This document shows, in pieces, positions 55,431 to 64,000 of a DNA stretch of 64,000 nt. This DNA comes from Euryarchaeota archaeon UBA28 (lineage in GTDB: Archaea; Thermoplasmatota; Poseidoniia; Poseidoniales; Thalassarchaeaceae): assembly GCA_002501605.1 (NCBI GenBank), contig DANW01000030.1, positions 1 through 64,000 on the forward strand. The letters run 5' to 3'. How positions within the stretch are numbered: position 1 is the first letter of the stretch; each line of letters opens with the position of its first letter. The notes beneath the pieces are model-generated. The model was not told where the DNA came from. It saw only the letters and a program-made list of their open reading frames with translations, and searched no databases. The position numbers were made by a program, and so were the translations under genes.

Positions 55431-56728
55431 AGAAGATCCCCCAGGTCTCTCAATACCCCGTCTAGTGCTTTAGCAAGACCGATAACATGTTCCTCATTGT
55501 GTGATGTGGAGAGGAAACCGATCTCATACGATGATGGTGCCATCATGTATCCACGTTGTAGAAGACCAAGATGCACATCCGCGTAAAGTTTCGACCCATT
55601 ATCGGGAATTTCATCCGAACGTCTGGGGAGTTCCCCAGGGCCAGGAGATAGCCAGAAAAGACTCCCTATTCTGACTAACCTCATTGGGAATGAATGTTTT
55701 TCCAAAACAGAACCAACCTCTCTTTCTAGTAGACTCCCGAGCCCTTCTAAAAACTCGTAGGCATCATCGTCAAGAAGATCAATTGTTGCAACTCCAGCAG
55801 CCATAGCAAGTGGATTTCCTGATAAGGTACCGGCCTGATAAACAGGCCCCATCGGCGATAAAACGCTCATGATTTCTCTTGAGGCTCCGTAAGCTCCAAC
55901 TGGCAAACCTCCGCCAATAACCTTCCCTAATGTAGTAATATCTGGCTCTATTCCAATATGCCCGGCGTATCCGCCTACAGGGAACCTGAAGCCACTTATG
56001 ACCTCATCAAAAATCAACAATGAACCATACTCGTCACACAAGCTCCTTAATTTCTCAAGAAACTCTTTCCTTTGTATTAGCAATCCATTATTTGCAGGAA
56101 GAGGCTCAATTATCACAGCTGCGATATTCTCGCCATTATCGTTGAAAACATATTCCAGAGCACCCTCATCATCTAGTGGCAAAACAATTGTCGTTCCAGA
56201 GGTAGCGTCTGGAATACCCGGGCTACTAGAAATTCCAAACGTTGCCAAACCACTCCCAGATTTAACCATAAGTGAGTCCACGTGACCATGATAACAACCC
56301 TCGAATTTTACTATCGCATCTCTACCTGTGTACCCCCTAGCTAGCCTGACTGCACTCATCACAGCTTCTGTACCAGATGAAACAAATCTAACCAAATCTA
56401 TTGAGGGAAATCTTTCCTTGACTCTCTTGGCTAGCTCAATTTCACCGATATGTGGAGCTCCAAATGATGTTCCTTTCGCCATTACCTCACTTATACTCTT
56501 GATTATTTCAGGATGTGCGTGACCATGTACCAAAGGGCCCCATGATTGAACGAAGTCAACTAGGCTGTTTCCGTCAGCATCTTCGACTATCGCTCCTGAT
56601 GCGCGATTGAAGTATATGGGGTCACCATGAACTGATTTGAATGCCCTAACAGGGGAATTAACACCTCCAACAAGATGCCTATTTGCCTCCTGATGGAGCT
56701 GACTAGAGGTGCTTCTATCCATGTTCAT
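55427..56728 (-). CDS. hemL: Glutamate-1-semialdehyde 2,1-aminomutase
   Basis: This PLP enzyme turns glutamate-1-semialdehyde into 5-aminolevulinate. The 433-residue protein has VDFVQSWGPLVHGHAHPEI, FVSSGTEAVMSAVRLARGYTG, KFEGCYHGH, LLIFDEVISGFR and TTLGKVIGGGLPVGAYG with the PLP lysine. Its start ATG overlaps the hemB stop by one base (TAATG). The N-terminal QLHQEANRHLVGGVNSPVRAF is the usual HemL opening. Confidence 0.97.
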   Translation of the reverse strand: MNMDRSTSSQLHQEANRHLVGGVNSPVRAFKSVHGDPIYFNRASGAIVEDADGNSLVDFVQSWGPLVHGHAHPEIIKSISEVMAKGTSFGAPHIGEIELAKRVKERFPSIDLVRFVSSGTEAVMSAVRLARGYTGRDAIVKFEGCYHGHVDSLMVKSGSGLATFGISSSPGIPDATSGTTIVLPLDDEGALEYVFNDNGENIAAVIIEPLPANNGLLIQRKEFLEKLRSLCDEYGSLLIFDEVISGFRFPVGGYAGHIGIEPDITTLGKVIGGGLPVGAYGASREIMSVLSPMGPVYQAGTLSGNPLAMAAGVATIDLLDDDAYEFLEGLGSLLEREVGSVLEKHSFPMRLVRIGSLFWLSPGPGELPRRSDEIPDNGSKLYADVHLGLLQRGYMMAPSSYEIGFLSTSHNEEHVIGLAKALDGVLRDLGDLL

Positions 56729-57696
56729 TACCTCAGTAATTTTCCAGAAAAAGCCTCTCTTGCATGATATGTTACGATAATGGAGGCCCCAGATCTTGCA
56801 AACGAAGACAATACTTCGGCAATCATCAAGCCCCTGCTCTTGCTGTCTGGACAGCTTTTGTGGACCATTGAGTATTCCCCACTCACATTGTACACGGCAA
56901 CGGGCCTCAATACTTCATCCGAGACTACCTTCAGAACGTCCAGGTATGGTAATCCAGGCTTAATCATGATAATATCGGCACCCTCTCTTTCGTCCTGTAA
57001 TGCCTCTAGTAACGCCTCATCATAACCTGATCTTACATCCATTTGATGGCTCTTTCTATCGCCGAATTTTGGGGAAGATGAAGCGGCATCTCGAAATGGT
57101 CCGTAAAATGAGGATGCATACTTTACCGAGTATGATAGAATTCCCGTTTCATGGTATCCCCTCTCTTCCAGGGCGCCCCTAACCTCTGCAACCCTGTTAT
57201 CCATCATATCCGATAATGAGATGTAATCGACTCCAGCTTCAGCATTGGAGAGTGCGATCCTTACCAATTCCCCTACTGACTTGTCATTGGCTATCTTTTC
57301 GCCTTCAAGGACTCCACAATGTCCGTGGTCAGTCCCTGTACACAAGCAGACATCAGAGAAAATTACAATTTCATTCCCGTGTCGCTTTCTGAGCTCTCTG
57401 ATAGCCACGTTTAGAGGGGAATCAGGCTCGGAAGCCATCGTTGCAATAGGGTCCTTCAACTCCTCATCCATTACGTAGAATAACATGTGAGACGTTAATC
57501 CCATGTCCATGTCTCTACCAATAGTATCAAGCAAAACATCGACCGATTGACGGTAAATACCTGGCATATCGTCTATCTCCTCGCTCCTCAATTTTCCAGA
57601 TACTACAAAATGAGGCTGTACTAAGGACGCTTCAATATCCCTAGAATAAATCAAATCCCTCCTAGAGGGCGTGAAACGATTGATTCTTAGCCTCAT
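56728..57696 (-). CDS. hemB: Porphobilinogen synthase (5-aminolevulinate dehydratase)
   Basis: This enzyme condenses two 5-aminolevulinates to porphobilinogen. The 322-residue protein has the zinc-type metal loop DVCLCTGTDHGHCGVL with three cysteines, SYSVKYASSFYGPFRDAASS (first catalytic Lys) and MIKPGLPYLDVLKVV (Schiff-base Lys), then VYNVSGEYSM. It lies four bases downstream of hemCD and overlaps hemL by one. Confidence 0.97.
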   Translation of the reverse strand: MRLRINRFTPSRRDLIYSRDIEASLVQPHFVVSGKLRSEEIDDMPGIYRQSVDVLLDTIGRDMDMGLTSHMLFYVMDEELKDPIATMASEPDSPLNVAIRELRKRHGNEIVIFSDVCLCTGTDHGHCGVLEGEKIANDKSVGELVRIALSNAEAGVDYISLSDMMDNRVAEVRGALEERGYHETGILSYSVKYASSFYGPFRDAASSSPKFGDRKSHQMDVRSGYDEALLEALQDEREGADIIMIKPGLPYLDVLKVVSDEVLRPVAVYNVSGEYSMVHKSCPDSKSRGLMIAEVLSSFARSGASIIVTYHAREAFSGKLLR

Positions 57697-57700
57697 TTAA

Positions 57701-59389
57701 CTACTTCCTGTTGTCTCTCCACCAGAGTGTAATACTTTCAGTTACTGGGCCATCTAGAACGATTAGCTCGGTGTTGTTAAATCTCTCTATGCTTTGAATT
57801 TCTGTTTCTGTCGTTGTTCCCATGCAAATCACAGTATCCGGTACGGGTAGCTCGTTGTAATCCCAAGACCTGGCAGACGAGGGAGAGGAGATGAGCAAGA
57901 CATCATTTCTTTCCATCCCATCAAACTCCACAATCTTTCTCGAATTTTGATATCCAACCCATGAACTAACCGTAAAACCTGACTTTCTGAGATTATTCAC
58001 CATATCGTCAGTACCAACGTTGGATCTCGGTATGAGAAGAGGAACACGCTTAGAGATATTTTTCTTGATGTATTTTTCAAGCTCTTTGGAGTTCTTGGCG
58101 TTGGCGCATATTGAGGCAGGGTTTCCGTGTTGGAAACATGATCGCGCAGTCCCTGCCCCTATAGCAAGCCACTGGATTCTACCAAGATCAGGAATTACTT
58201 CTATCATCTTCGAAGCACACTTTGAGGCAAATGGAGATGTAAGCACTAATATCGGCCATTTATTCCTAGGAATAGAAAAATTAAGACGAAACTCGGGCCA
58301 ATTATCTTTAATTTCTGTTAATTCAATGACCGGTGTGTTTAGAACCTCAATACCGATATCTCCTAGTTTCACCCTCATTCTATCAGAATTCAACGTTGAG
58401 ACTAATCTTGAAGAGCCTCGAAAACCCATATCATGTTTAGTGTCCGAGTCGGTTTCTGATTCCGGAAGAGGTCCATTTTTATCAATTGCCAGAAGCTCGA
58501 AATTCCCTCCGGATGAATATCGATCCCTCCAATCTTCAGGGGCAATGTATCCATGCGACTCACCATCCACACACTCTACTCCCACTGGAGTTCTGCACCC
58601 TCCTCCCAGATATTTCAGAATCCTGCGTTCTTCACCTACTGAAACTTCGGTATTGTGATGATTTAGTATTTCTCTTACCCAACTAAACTCTGTCAATTTT
58701 TCTGTCAAACAATGTACGACTATCGCTCCCTGTCCCGGTGCAGTAGGCCAATCTATTGGATTTATCCTCATCGCATGTATGTCAAGGCTACCCTCTGGCA
58801 GTGCATCTAGTTGAGCAAGTCGCTGAATCCCAGCTTCAGCTAGGATGATACCCTCAACTCTCCCTTGGAGAAGCCTCTCAATTCTTGTCTCCACTCTTCC
58901 CCTTATCGCCAATGGAATAACATCATCCCTCTTAGACAAGAAAAATGACTGCCTCCTAACAGATGACGTACCTATCCTTCCACCTTTAGGAAATGTATCC
59001 AAGACCATATCCAAGTCACTGGACTCAGATGAATTGATAACTTCGCCCAATCTCTTAGTTCCTTTTCCCTCGTATGAAAGCAGAATGATATCAGAGGTAA
59101 CCCCCCTCTCTAGATATGCCAAAGTCGATATCCTATCATCGTAATCGACCGGGACATCCTTGCTAGAATGCACCGCAATATCTATTTCGTCAAGAAATAA
59201 TCTTTCATCGACCGATTTGACAAATTGTCCAACATTCGTCGAAAGATTACCTCCTAAGGACAGATCGCCGGTTGATTTGATTCCGATCATGTCTACCTCA
59301 GCATCATTATCCCGTAATTTTCCGGCGGCTAGCTCTGATTGCCACATCGCTAACTTGGATGTCCTACTTCCAAGCCTTATTTTCTTCAA
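57701..59389 (-). CDS. hemCD: Fused hydroxymethylbilane synthase / uroporphyrinogen III synthase
   Basis: This 562-residue protein joins HemC and HemD. The N-terminal part (about 1-315) has RLGSRTSKLAMWQSEL, HSSKDVPVDYDDR, FPKGGRIGTSSVRRQ, WPTAPGQGAIVV and YLGGGCRTPVGVE, with the cysteine that anchors the dipyrromethane cofactor. The C-terminal part (about 340-562) has weak but clear uroporphyrinogen III synthase features: NTPVIELTEI, ILVLTSPFASKC, IQWLAIGAGTA and LLISSPSSARSW. The fusion joins consecutive reactions. Its ATG overlaps the hemA stop by four bases. Confidence 0.93.
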   Translation of the reverse strand: MKKIRLGSRTSKLAMWQSELAAGKLRDNDAEVDMIGIKSTGDLSLGGNLSTNVGQFVKSVDERLFLDEIDIAVHSSKDVPVDYDDRISTLAYLERGVTSDIILLSYEGKGTKRLGEVINSSESSDLDMVLDTFPKGGRIGTSSVRRQSFFLSKRDDVIPLAIRGRVETRIERLLQGRVEGIILAEAGIQRLAQLDALPEGSLDIHAMRINPIDWPTAPGQGAIVVHCLTEKLTEFSWVREILNHHNTEVSVGEERRILKYLGGGCRTPVGVECVDGESHGYIAPEDWRDRYSSGGNFELLAIDKNGPLPESETDSDTKHDMGFRGSSRLVSTLNSDRMRVKLGDIGIEVLNTPVIELTEIKDNWPEFRLNFSIPRNKWPILVLTSPFASKCASKMIEVIPDLGRIQWLAIGAGTARSCFQHGNPASICANAKNSKELEKYIKKNISKRVPLLIPRSNVGTDDMVNNLRKSGFTVSSWVGYQNSRKIVEFDGMERNDVLLISSPSSARSWDYNELPVPDTVICMGTTTETEIQSIERFNNTELIVLDGPVTESITLWWRDNRK

Positions 59390-60759
59390 GCGCTAGCCCC
59401 CATGAGAGAGTCTAAGTTACTCATACGGACCATTTCTCTCATGACATCAAATGAAATTTCTGACAGGAGATCAGAATTGATATCCCTATCTGTGTTCATG
59501 ACCATATTTTGCAGATCATTTTCATTAAAAATACTATCCTGATTACATATCCATGTTGCTATCTCTCTTGAGAAAGCCTTCATCTGAGATGCCTCTGAGG
59601 ACCGACATTCCAGAGCCCCCCAGTCTTGAGATTTAGATTCAAGAGTCGAGTAGACATGCGCCCTAAATCTTGATTGAGTTCTTCCATTCAAAGCCTTCAT
59701 GAACCTCTCTTCTATTGCAGATATGATAAGATTGCCGGAGTCAACGGTCTTCTCGTATTCCCACTCCTTCCCAAGCTTGTGAGCTGACCTTATCCAATAC
59801 TCCATATCCATTAATCCCTGTTCGGTGCTAAGACCATTCCTATCAATGGAAGGTGGCCATGAAAAATCCATGACCTTCGTTGTTTCGGGCACGGGTAGAG
59901 GATTCTCGCGATTGAATGTGGGGAATGTGTTTCTGATTGTCGATATTACGATTGAGGGGTTCTCTTCCCCCTTCCATTCCTCAAAGCTCTTGAAGTTGAT
60001 CAAGTCAACTAATTCAGGGGTTCTTTTCGAAGACTCTTCTTTTGACCGTGTCACGACATGAATATTTTTCTGACCCAACCCAATTAGAATTTCTACAGCC
60101 TTCCTGCCCATCGAGCCGTAGCCGATTACGGTGATCGATCCTTGGTTATCTTCGCTTATTGCCTGCTGTATAGCAGTGGTGCCAAGACTCAGCATTGATT
60201 CCGGGGTCTTAGTAAAACCAAGCTCCTTCCTCAAGCCTCTATTGGCCGCTACGGCATGGTCTAGGAACGTTGCGTTGTGCGTACTCAAAAGCTTTGACTC
60301 CTTATGCCATGCTATGGCGTCTCTGAATTGGCTCATGACCTGCAGCTCTCCGATTATGAAGGAATCTAATCCAGAGCAAATCTTGACTAGGTGCCTCCAA
60401 GCTTCCATCCCTTTGAAGGTATCAAACGGGGCATAATCTAATACTGAATTACTGAGGACACTATTTTTGAGATGACTCACAGAGCAATCGAACCCCACGA
60501 ACAGGACCCTGTTACAGGTTGAGAACTCAAAAACATCACATCCGGCAGCCTCGGATAATCGCATTACATGGCTTTTTCTCTCCGGCTCGTTCATACCCTC
60601 ACTCGTTAACTCCTTTACGAACTCAAGATTATCTTTGGATAATCTCATACCTATCATTGACACACTTTCAATTCTCTTCGCTATATGCTCATTTCCATCA
60701 GTGGGAACGCTATCCTTCAGAAGTCGACTGAAGTCAAAAGTTACACTCATAGCAATCAC
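59386..60759 (-). CDS. hemA: Glutamyl-tRNA reductase
   Basis: This enzyme reduces glutamyl-tRNA to glutamate-1-semialdehyde and starts the C5 heme route. The 457-residue protein has the catalytic cysteine in VFEFSTCNRVLFVGF, then GLDSFIIGELQVMSQFRDA, NRGLRKELGF, the NADPH loop ITVIGYGSMGRKAVEIL and a C-terminal dimerisation helix region. Start at 60759 or the internal ATG at 60750. It is the first gene of the minus-strand heme operon; the promoter must lie in 60760-61210. Confidence 0.95.
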   Translation of the reverse strand: MIAMSVTFDFSRLLKDSVPTDGNEHIAKRIESVSMIGMRLSKDNLEFVKELTSEGMNEPERKSHVMRLSEAAGCDVFEFSTCNRVLFVGFDCSVSHLKNSVLSNSVLDYAPFDTFKGMEAWRHLVKICSGLDSFIIGELQVMSQFRDAIAWHKESKLLSTHNATFLDHAVAANRGLRKELGFTKTPESMLSLGTTAIQQAISEDNQGSITVIGYGSMGRKAVEILIGLGQKNIHVVTRSKEESSKRTPELVDLINFKSFEEWKGEENPSIVISTIRNTFPTFNRENPLPVPETTKVMDFSWPPSIDRNGLSTEQGLMDMEYWIRSAHKLGKEWEYEKTVDSGNLIISAIEERFMKALNGRTQSRFRAHVYSTLESKSQDWGALECRSSEASQMKAFSREIATWICNQDSIFNENDLQNMVMNTDRDINSDLLSEISFDVMREMVRMSNLDSLMGASA

Positions 60760-61210
60760 CGGGGCTACACTCCCAGACTCCCGTCTAACCCACCCCTTAT
60801 GAACATCGTTTAACGAAAATCTGTGACGATGATTTGATTTCCATCATCCGGAACTTGCTAGAGTGATGCGGCCTTGATGCAAATTCGCACGCCCTTTATG
60901 TGTGGGTCTGCATAAGTCATGGCATGGAGCAGAGTTTGGACCTACAGATTGCCGCCCTGATTTTTCTTGGCGGCACGAAGAACCTCGTCTCCGAAAAGGA
61001 GCATGGAGACGTTGAAAGAATGAGTGAAGACGAGGGCATTGAATGCGATCCGTCAATCCCGCACACGATACTCAATACAACTACCACCAGTTTCTTCCCA
61101 TTCCGCACACCTCTAGATTTTCCCTAGCCGGTTAGACAGTAGTTTATGAACCGATTTTGGTATCGATAGCCACGAAGACAATTGAGTCATGTCGACGCCC
61201 TTGCTCTTCC
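60760..61210. other. Divergent intergenic region between hemA and hemH
   Basis: This is the longest gap in the window. Short open frames on both strands show no recognisable domain or ribosome-binding site, and no tRNA or stable-RNA fold is evident by eye. A TATA-like GTTTATGAA near 61142-61150 on the plus strand could drive hemH. The region probably holds promoters for both heme units. I see nothing else in it. Confidence 0.45.
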
Positions 61211-62419
61211 ATGATGGCATTTTCAAAAAAATCTGACAAGCAGTGTGATATCATGAATCCAAATTTCATTCCACCCAAGAGGAAGACAAAGGTTGTCTTT
61301 GTGCAACTGGGATCCCCTGAGAGCCCGACACCAAAAGCTCTCAGAAAATACCTCAGGGAATTTTTGGGCGATCCAAGGCTAATAGATCTCAACCCATTGC
61401 TGTGGAAATTTATATTGAATTTTTTCGTGTTGCCATTCCGACCAAAAAAATCCGCAAAACTGTACGAGAGAATATGGGATGGGGAGAGTTTCCCACTCAT
61501 CACCAACACTGAAGAGTTTACGAACAGGGTAAGAGAGAACCTGAAAGAGATGGATCCAGAAGGATATGTAGAGGTCAATCATGCCTTCCTGCTTTCCCCC
61601 CCATACGTTAACGAAGTCTACGATAGTTGGGAAGAAGATCTCAGGAATGGAAGAGGCGCAACCAAGCTAATGGTAATACCAATGTTTCCCCAATATTCTG
61701 AAAGCACAGTAGCATCGGGAATTGATGCACTTGCTAAGGAATTGTCAAAGAGAGTAAAGATCCCTACTTTTGAAGTTATAACAAACTTCCACCGCACACA
61801 CGCTTTCGTGGACAACTCCGTCAAGATGATTGACACGAAACTGGAAGAACTCAAGTCGAAAGGGATTGAAGCAGATAAGCTACTCTTGACATTCCATGGC
61901 ATGCAAAAGAGGCGTGTCGTGGAAAAGGGTGATGATTACTATCGTCACTGCTATGAGACATTCAGACTGATAGTCGACAGACTTCAAAATATTGACCCTG
62001 ACAGAGCAATAATGACGTTCCAAAGCAAATTCGGCTCTGAAGAGTGGATAACTCCCTACACAGAGGACACAGTAGAAGAACTAATTTCAGATGGCGACAA
62101 GGAGATAGTAGTCTACTCGCCTAGCTTCGTAGTTGATTGTTTAGAGACAACAGATGAACTTGGTTACGAGCTAGCAAAGGATGCAAAGGAATGGGGAGGC
62201 AATATCCACACTGTTGATTGCCTCAACGTAGAGAATGATTGGTGTAGGGACTTCGCCAAATACACGTTTACTCAAGCAGAAGGATCTGCTCAGGAAAAAG
62301 AAGATATGGAGTATCAACTAGTACCATCAGATTACGAAAGCATGCCTCCCCTGACTATGGAGGAGCCAAGATTCTCAGCATCAAAAGAGGTCCTCCACCA
62401 CACTCTGGAAAACGATTAA
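61211..62419 (+). CDS. hemH: Ferrochelatase
   Basis: This enzyme inserts ferrous iron into protoporphyrin IX. The protein of about 402 residues has KTKVVFVQLGSPESPTP, KYLREFLGDPRLIDLNPLLWKFILNFFVLPFRPKKSA, NFHRTHAFV, LLTFHGMQKRR with the catalytic His, TFQSKFGSEEWITPYTEDTVEEL with the catalytic Glu, and SPSFVVDCLETTDEL. It has an unusual acidic tail of about 60 residues without the Cys cluster of some enzymes. Start may be 61211, 61214 or 61253; a weak TTG lies at 61157. It is transcribed away from the rest of the heme operon. Confidence 0.95.
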   Translation: MMAFSKKSDKQCDIMNPNFIPPKRKTKVVFVQLGSPESPTPKALRKYLREFLGDPRLIDLNPLLWKFILNFFVLPFRPKKSAKLYERIWDGESFPLITNTEEFTNRVRENLKEMDPEGYVEVNHAFLLSPPYVNEVYDSWEEDLRNGRGATKLMVIPMFPQYSESTVASGIDALAKELSKRVKIPTFEVITNFHRTHAFVDNSVKMIDTKLEELKSKGIEADKLLLTFHGMQKRRVVEKGDDYYRHCYETFRLIVDRLQNIDPDRAIMTFQSKFGSEEWITPYTEDTVEELISDGDKEIVVYSPSFVVDCLETTDELGYELAKDAKEWGGNIHTVDCLNVENDWCRDFAKYTFTQAEGSAQEKEDMEYQLVPSDYESMPPLTMEEPRFSASKEVLHHTLEND

Positions 62420-62482
62420 TTTCAGTTAAACGTCCAATCAATGTACCATTCTCTTGATATGTGGTATCATATTGGGGTAACT

Positions 62483-64000
62483 ATGGCCTACAGCAAGTAC
62501 ACCTCCATTTTCATCCTGTCCATGATGCTGAGTGCGGGTTGTCTTTCCGCAATGGATGATATAGCTGAAATTGAGGAGGAGGTAATCGACTCGGTACTAG
62601 ATTGGCTAGATAGTGAGTACCCCCATCTAGATCTCCCAGCTCGTGAGAGGTCTTCTCCAGTACTCGAGACTTATGGCCAGTGCGAACCTCTTCTGGAAGA
62701 TCTGAGGGATTCGATATACAACGAGATGCTAGTCTCCCTAGATCAGCATTCATACTGGCATTGGGCAAGTCCACAGTGGCGTAATGGAGTTGTCTTCGCC
62801 GAGGATGATGTAGCGATGATGGATGGTGCTACCGAGGCCATATCAGCTGAATCTGGATCTAATTCAGGAGCGTCAACAGATAGTAATTCGGGACGCGAGG
62901 GGCAGTTCTCTGGAACCAACAACCAGGAGGATGGTGTTGATGAAGCCGATTTTCTTAAGACAGATGGATACCACATATACATGTTAAACGGAAACCTTCT
63001 GGTCATAATGGGGGTTCCTGAGTTTGGCGAACTCACACTGGAGTCCAATATCAGCATACAGGGCTCTCCGATACAGATGATGCTTGAGGGCGATAGACTG
63101 GTCATTGTGTCTTCCATCTATCTACGAGACTTGGCACCCGGCGACCCACTAAGGGACCTGATGTCCAAAGAGGTCACAGTAAGCTACCCTGGCGAGGAAG
63201 AGTACTCCTACTCTTACACGCGCGTTCAGAATCTAGTAAAGTACACTGTAGTAGACATAACTGACAGAAACGCTCCAGAAGTAGAGAGTGAACTCTACAT
63301 CGAAGGGAACTACCACACTGCCAGATTAGTGGATGGAACAATGAGATCTGTCACCCATCTATGGACCTACATCGACGAACTAATGACATGGGTATATCTT
63401 CCGGATACATATTGGATGACGGAAAATGAAGAGGATAAGATGAATATCTGGAACCAGAGCATGGAGGATACCATCGCCTCCAACCGGGCAATTATCGATA
63501 ATCTGACCATGGATGACTTCGCGCCTCACGTCTACGAGCTAGGTGAAGAGGGCCTCTTCCAGCACCCAATCACATCCGATGACTGCGGCGAATACTCGGC
63601 TAGTGCAGACAGTGCGGGCCGTGGATTTAGTACAATCATGACCATTGAGCTACTCGGAGAGGAGCCTCAGATGCAATTAGACCACATCACTTCAACATGG
63701 GCACACGTCTACGCCTCTCAGGATGTCATGGTGCTCGCAGAACCAGCCAATGACTGGTGGTGGTTCTGGAGAAACTTCGACTGGGACGACGCAACTAATA
63801 TTCACGTATTCGACATCAGTGACCCTTCTGAGACTACTTATCTCGCATCTGGAAGAGTTGATGGGACAGTCCAGGATCAGTTTTCCATCTCGGAATTCAA
63901 TGATGTAATCCGTGTAGCCACCACAGAGGATGCGTGGGGGCGCTGGTGGCTAGAAGGTACCGAAGAGTGGACTGGCCCAACCAATAATGTGTTCACTCTC
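62483..64000 (+). CDS. Beta-propeller lipoprotein, N-terminal part (gene continues beyond the window)
   Basis: The open frame runs from ATG 62483 to the window edge (506 codons). An alternative in-frame ATG lies at 62459. A signal peptide ends in a lipobox (MMLSAGC), so it is an exported lipoprotein. The signature TNNQEDGVDEADFLKTDG matches the start of the secreted 'C-terminal beta-propeller' family (pfam09826), followed by propeller strands (LVIVSSIYLRDL, YTVVDITDRNAPEV, IHVFDISDPSETTYLASGRV). The function of that family is not established. The end is missing. Confidence 0.82.
   Translation, partial: MAYSKYTSIFILSMMLSAGCLSAMDDIAEIEEEVIDSVLDWLDSEYPHLDLPARERSSPVLETYGQCEPLLEDLRDSIYNEMLVSLDQHSYWHWASPQWRNGVVFAEDDVAMMDGATEAISAESGSNSGASTDSNSGREGQFSGTNNQEDGVDEADFLKTDGYHIYMLNGNLLVIMGVPEFGELTLESNISIQGSPIQMMLEGDRLVIVSSIYLRDLAPGDPLRDLMSKEVTVSYPGEEEYSYSYTRVQNLVKYTVVDITDRNAPEVESELYIEGNYHTARLVDGTMRSVTHLWTYIDELMTWVYLPDTYWMTENEEDKMNIWNQSMEDTIASNRAIIDNLTMDDFAPHVYELGEEGLFQHPITSDDCGEYSASADSAGRGFSTIMTIELLGEEPQMQLDHITSTWAHVYASQDVMVLAEPANDWWWFWRNFDWDDATNIHVFDISDPSETTYLASGRVDGTVQDQFSISEFNDVIRVATTEDAWGRWWLEGTEEWTGPTNNVFTL

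Noticed and set aside
58020..58658. 212-residue plus-strand open frame
   Set aside because: It is antisense to hemCD, which has clear HemC and HemD motifs.
60900..61127. 75-residue plus-strand open frame in the hemA-hemH gap
   Set aside because: It starts with GTG, has no ribosome-binding site, and shows no domain pattern. Overlapping frames on the other strand look equally random.

Overview
The window reads as a gene-dense archaeal chromosome segment, most likely from a planktonic marine euryarchaeon of the Poseidoniia (Marine Group II/III). This is inferred from three things. There is an archaeal-type ribosomal protein S2. There are two wyosine-tRNA enzymes (Taw1 and Taw2), which are confined to Archaea and Eukarya. 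And there is a typical marine-archaeal mixture of huge secreted proteins with aspartate-rich (DxDGD) Ig/PKD-like repeats, bacterial-type UvrC and oligoribonuclease, and oxygen-dependent enzymes. Base composition is moderate, intergenic gaps are short, and many neighbours overlap by 1-4 bases. I saw no rRNA, tRNA, CRISPR array, insertion sequence or integrase.

Layout. 1-5.2 kb: a truncated SDR oxidoreductase, a lipoprotein, rpsB (S2), a tRNA-dihydrouridine synthase and three helix-turn-helix regulators. 5.2-7.5 kb: a 53-residue small protein and a fused 3-hydroxyacyl-CoA dehydrogenase/enoyl-CoA hydratase (beta-oxidation). 7.5-11.9 kb: a three-gene operon of two secreted proteins with N-terminal cysteine/histidine motifs and a multi-pass membrane protein. 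11.9-14.3 kb: two divergent family-4 glycosyltransferases. 14.3-19.6 kb: an ABC system with two ATPases flanking a DUF805-FtsX fusion permease. 19.6-22.3 kb: Taw1, two UPF0145-type proteins and a membrane protein. 22.4-26.8 kb: IMP dehydrogenase, MsrA, an AlkB-like di-iron membrane enzyme and two membrane proteins. 26.8-30.3 kb: an MFS exporter, oligoribonuclease, a JAMM-motif protein and Taw2. 30.3-44.5 kb: a large surface protein, UvrC, an HTH-STAND ATPase, a subtilase with two stand-alone RAM domains, and a 1,551-residue beta-helix surface protein. 44.5-46.1 kb: an AT-rich patch with a Cys-tailed flavoprotein, a tiny membrane protein and a DUF4177 protein. 46.2-52.2 kb: glycosyltransferases, an AI-2E-type permease, a thiamine-pyrophosphokinase-like protein, an M29-like protein lacking expected ligands, a membrane-tethered regulator and a cold-shock protein. 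52.2-62.4 kb: a complete heme-biosynthesis locus. 62.4-64 kb: a truncated beta-propeller lipoprotein.

The most coherent system is the heme locus. hemA-hemCD-hemB-hemL-hemE-hemF-hemY lie head to tail on the minus strand with 1-4 base overlaps at most junctions, and hemH is divergent. Together they encode every step from glutamyl-tRNA to protoheme by the classical protoporphyrin route with oxygen-dependent HemF. Most archaea instead use the siroheme-dependent route. With the beta-oxidation enzyme, the AlkB-like protein, MsrA and the flavoprotein, this suggests an aerobic heterotroph that handles lipids and secretes many surface proteins.
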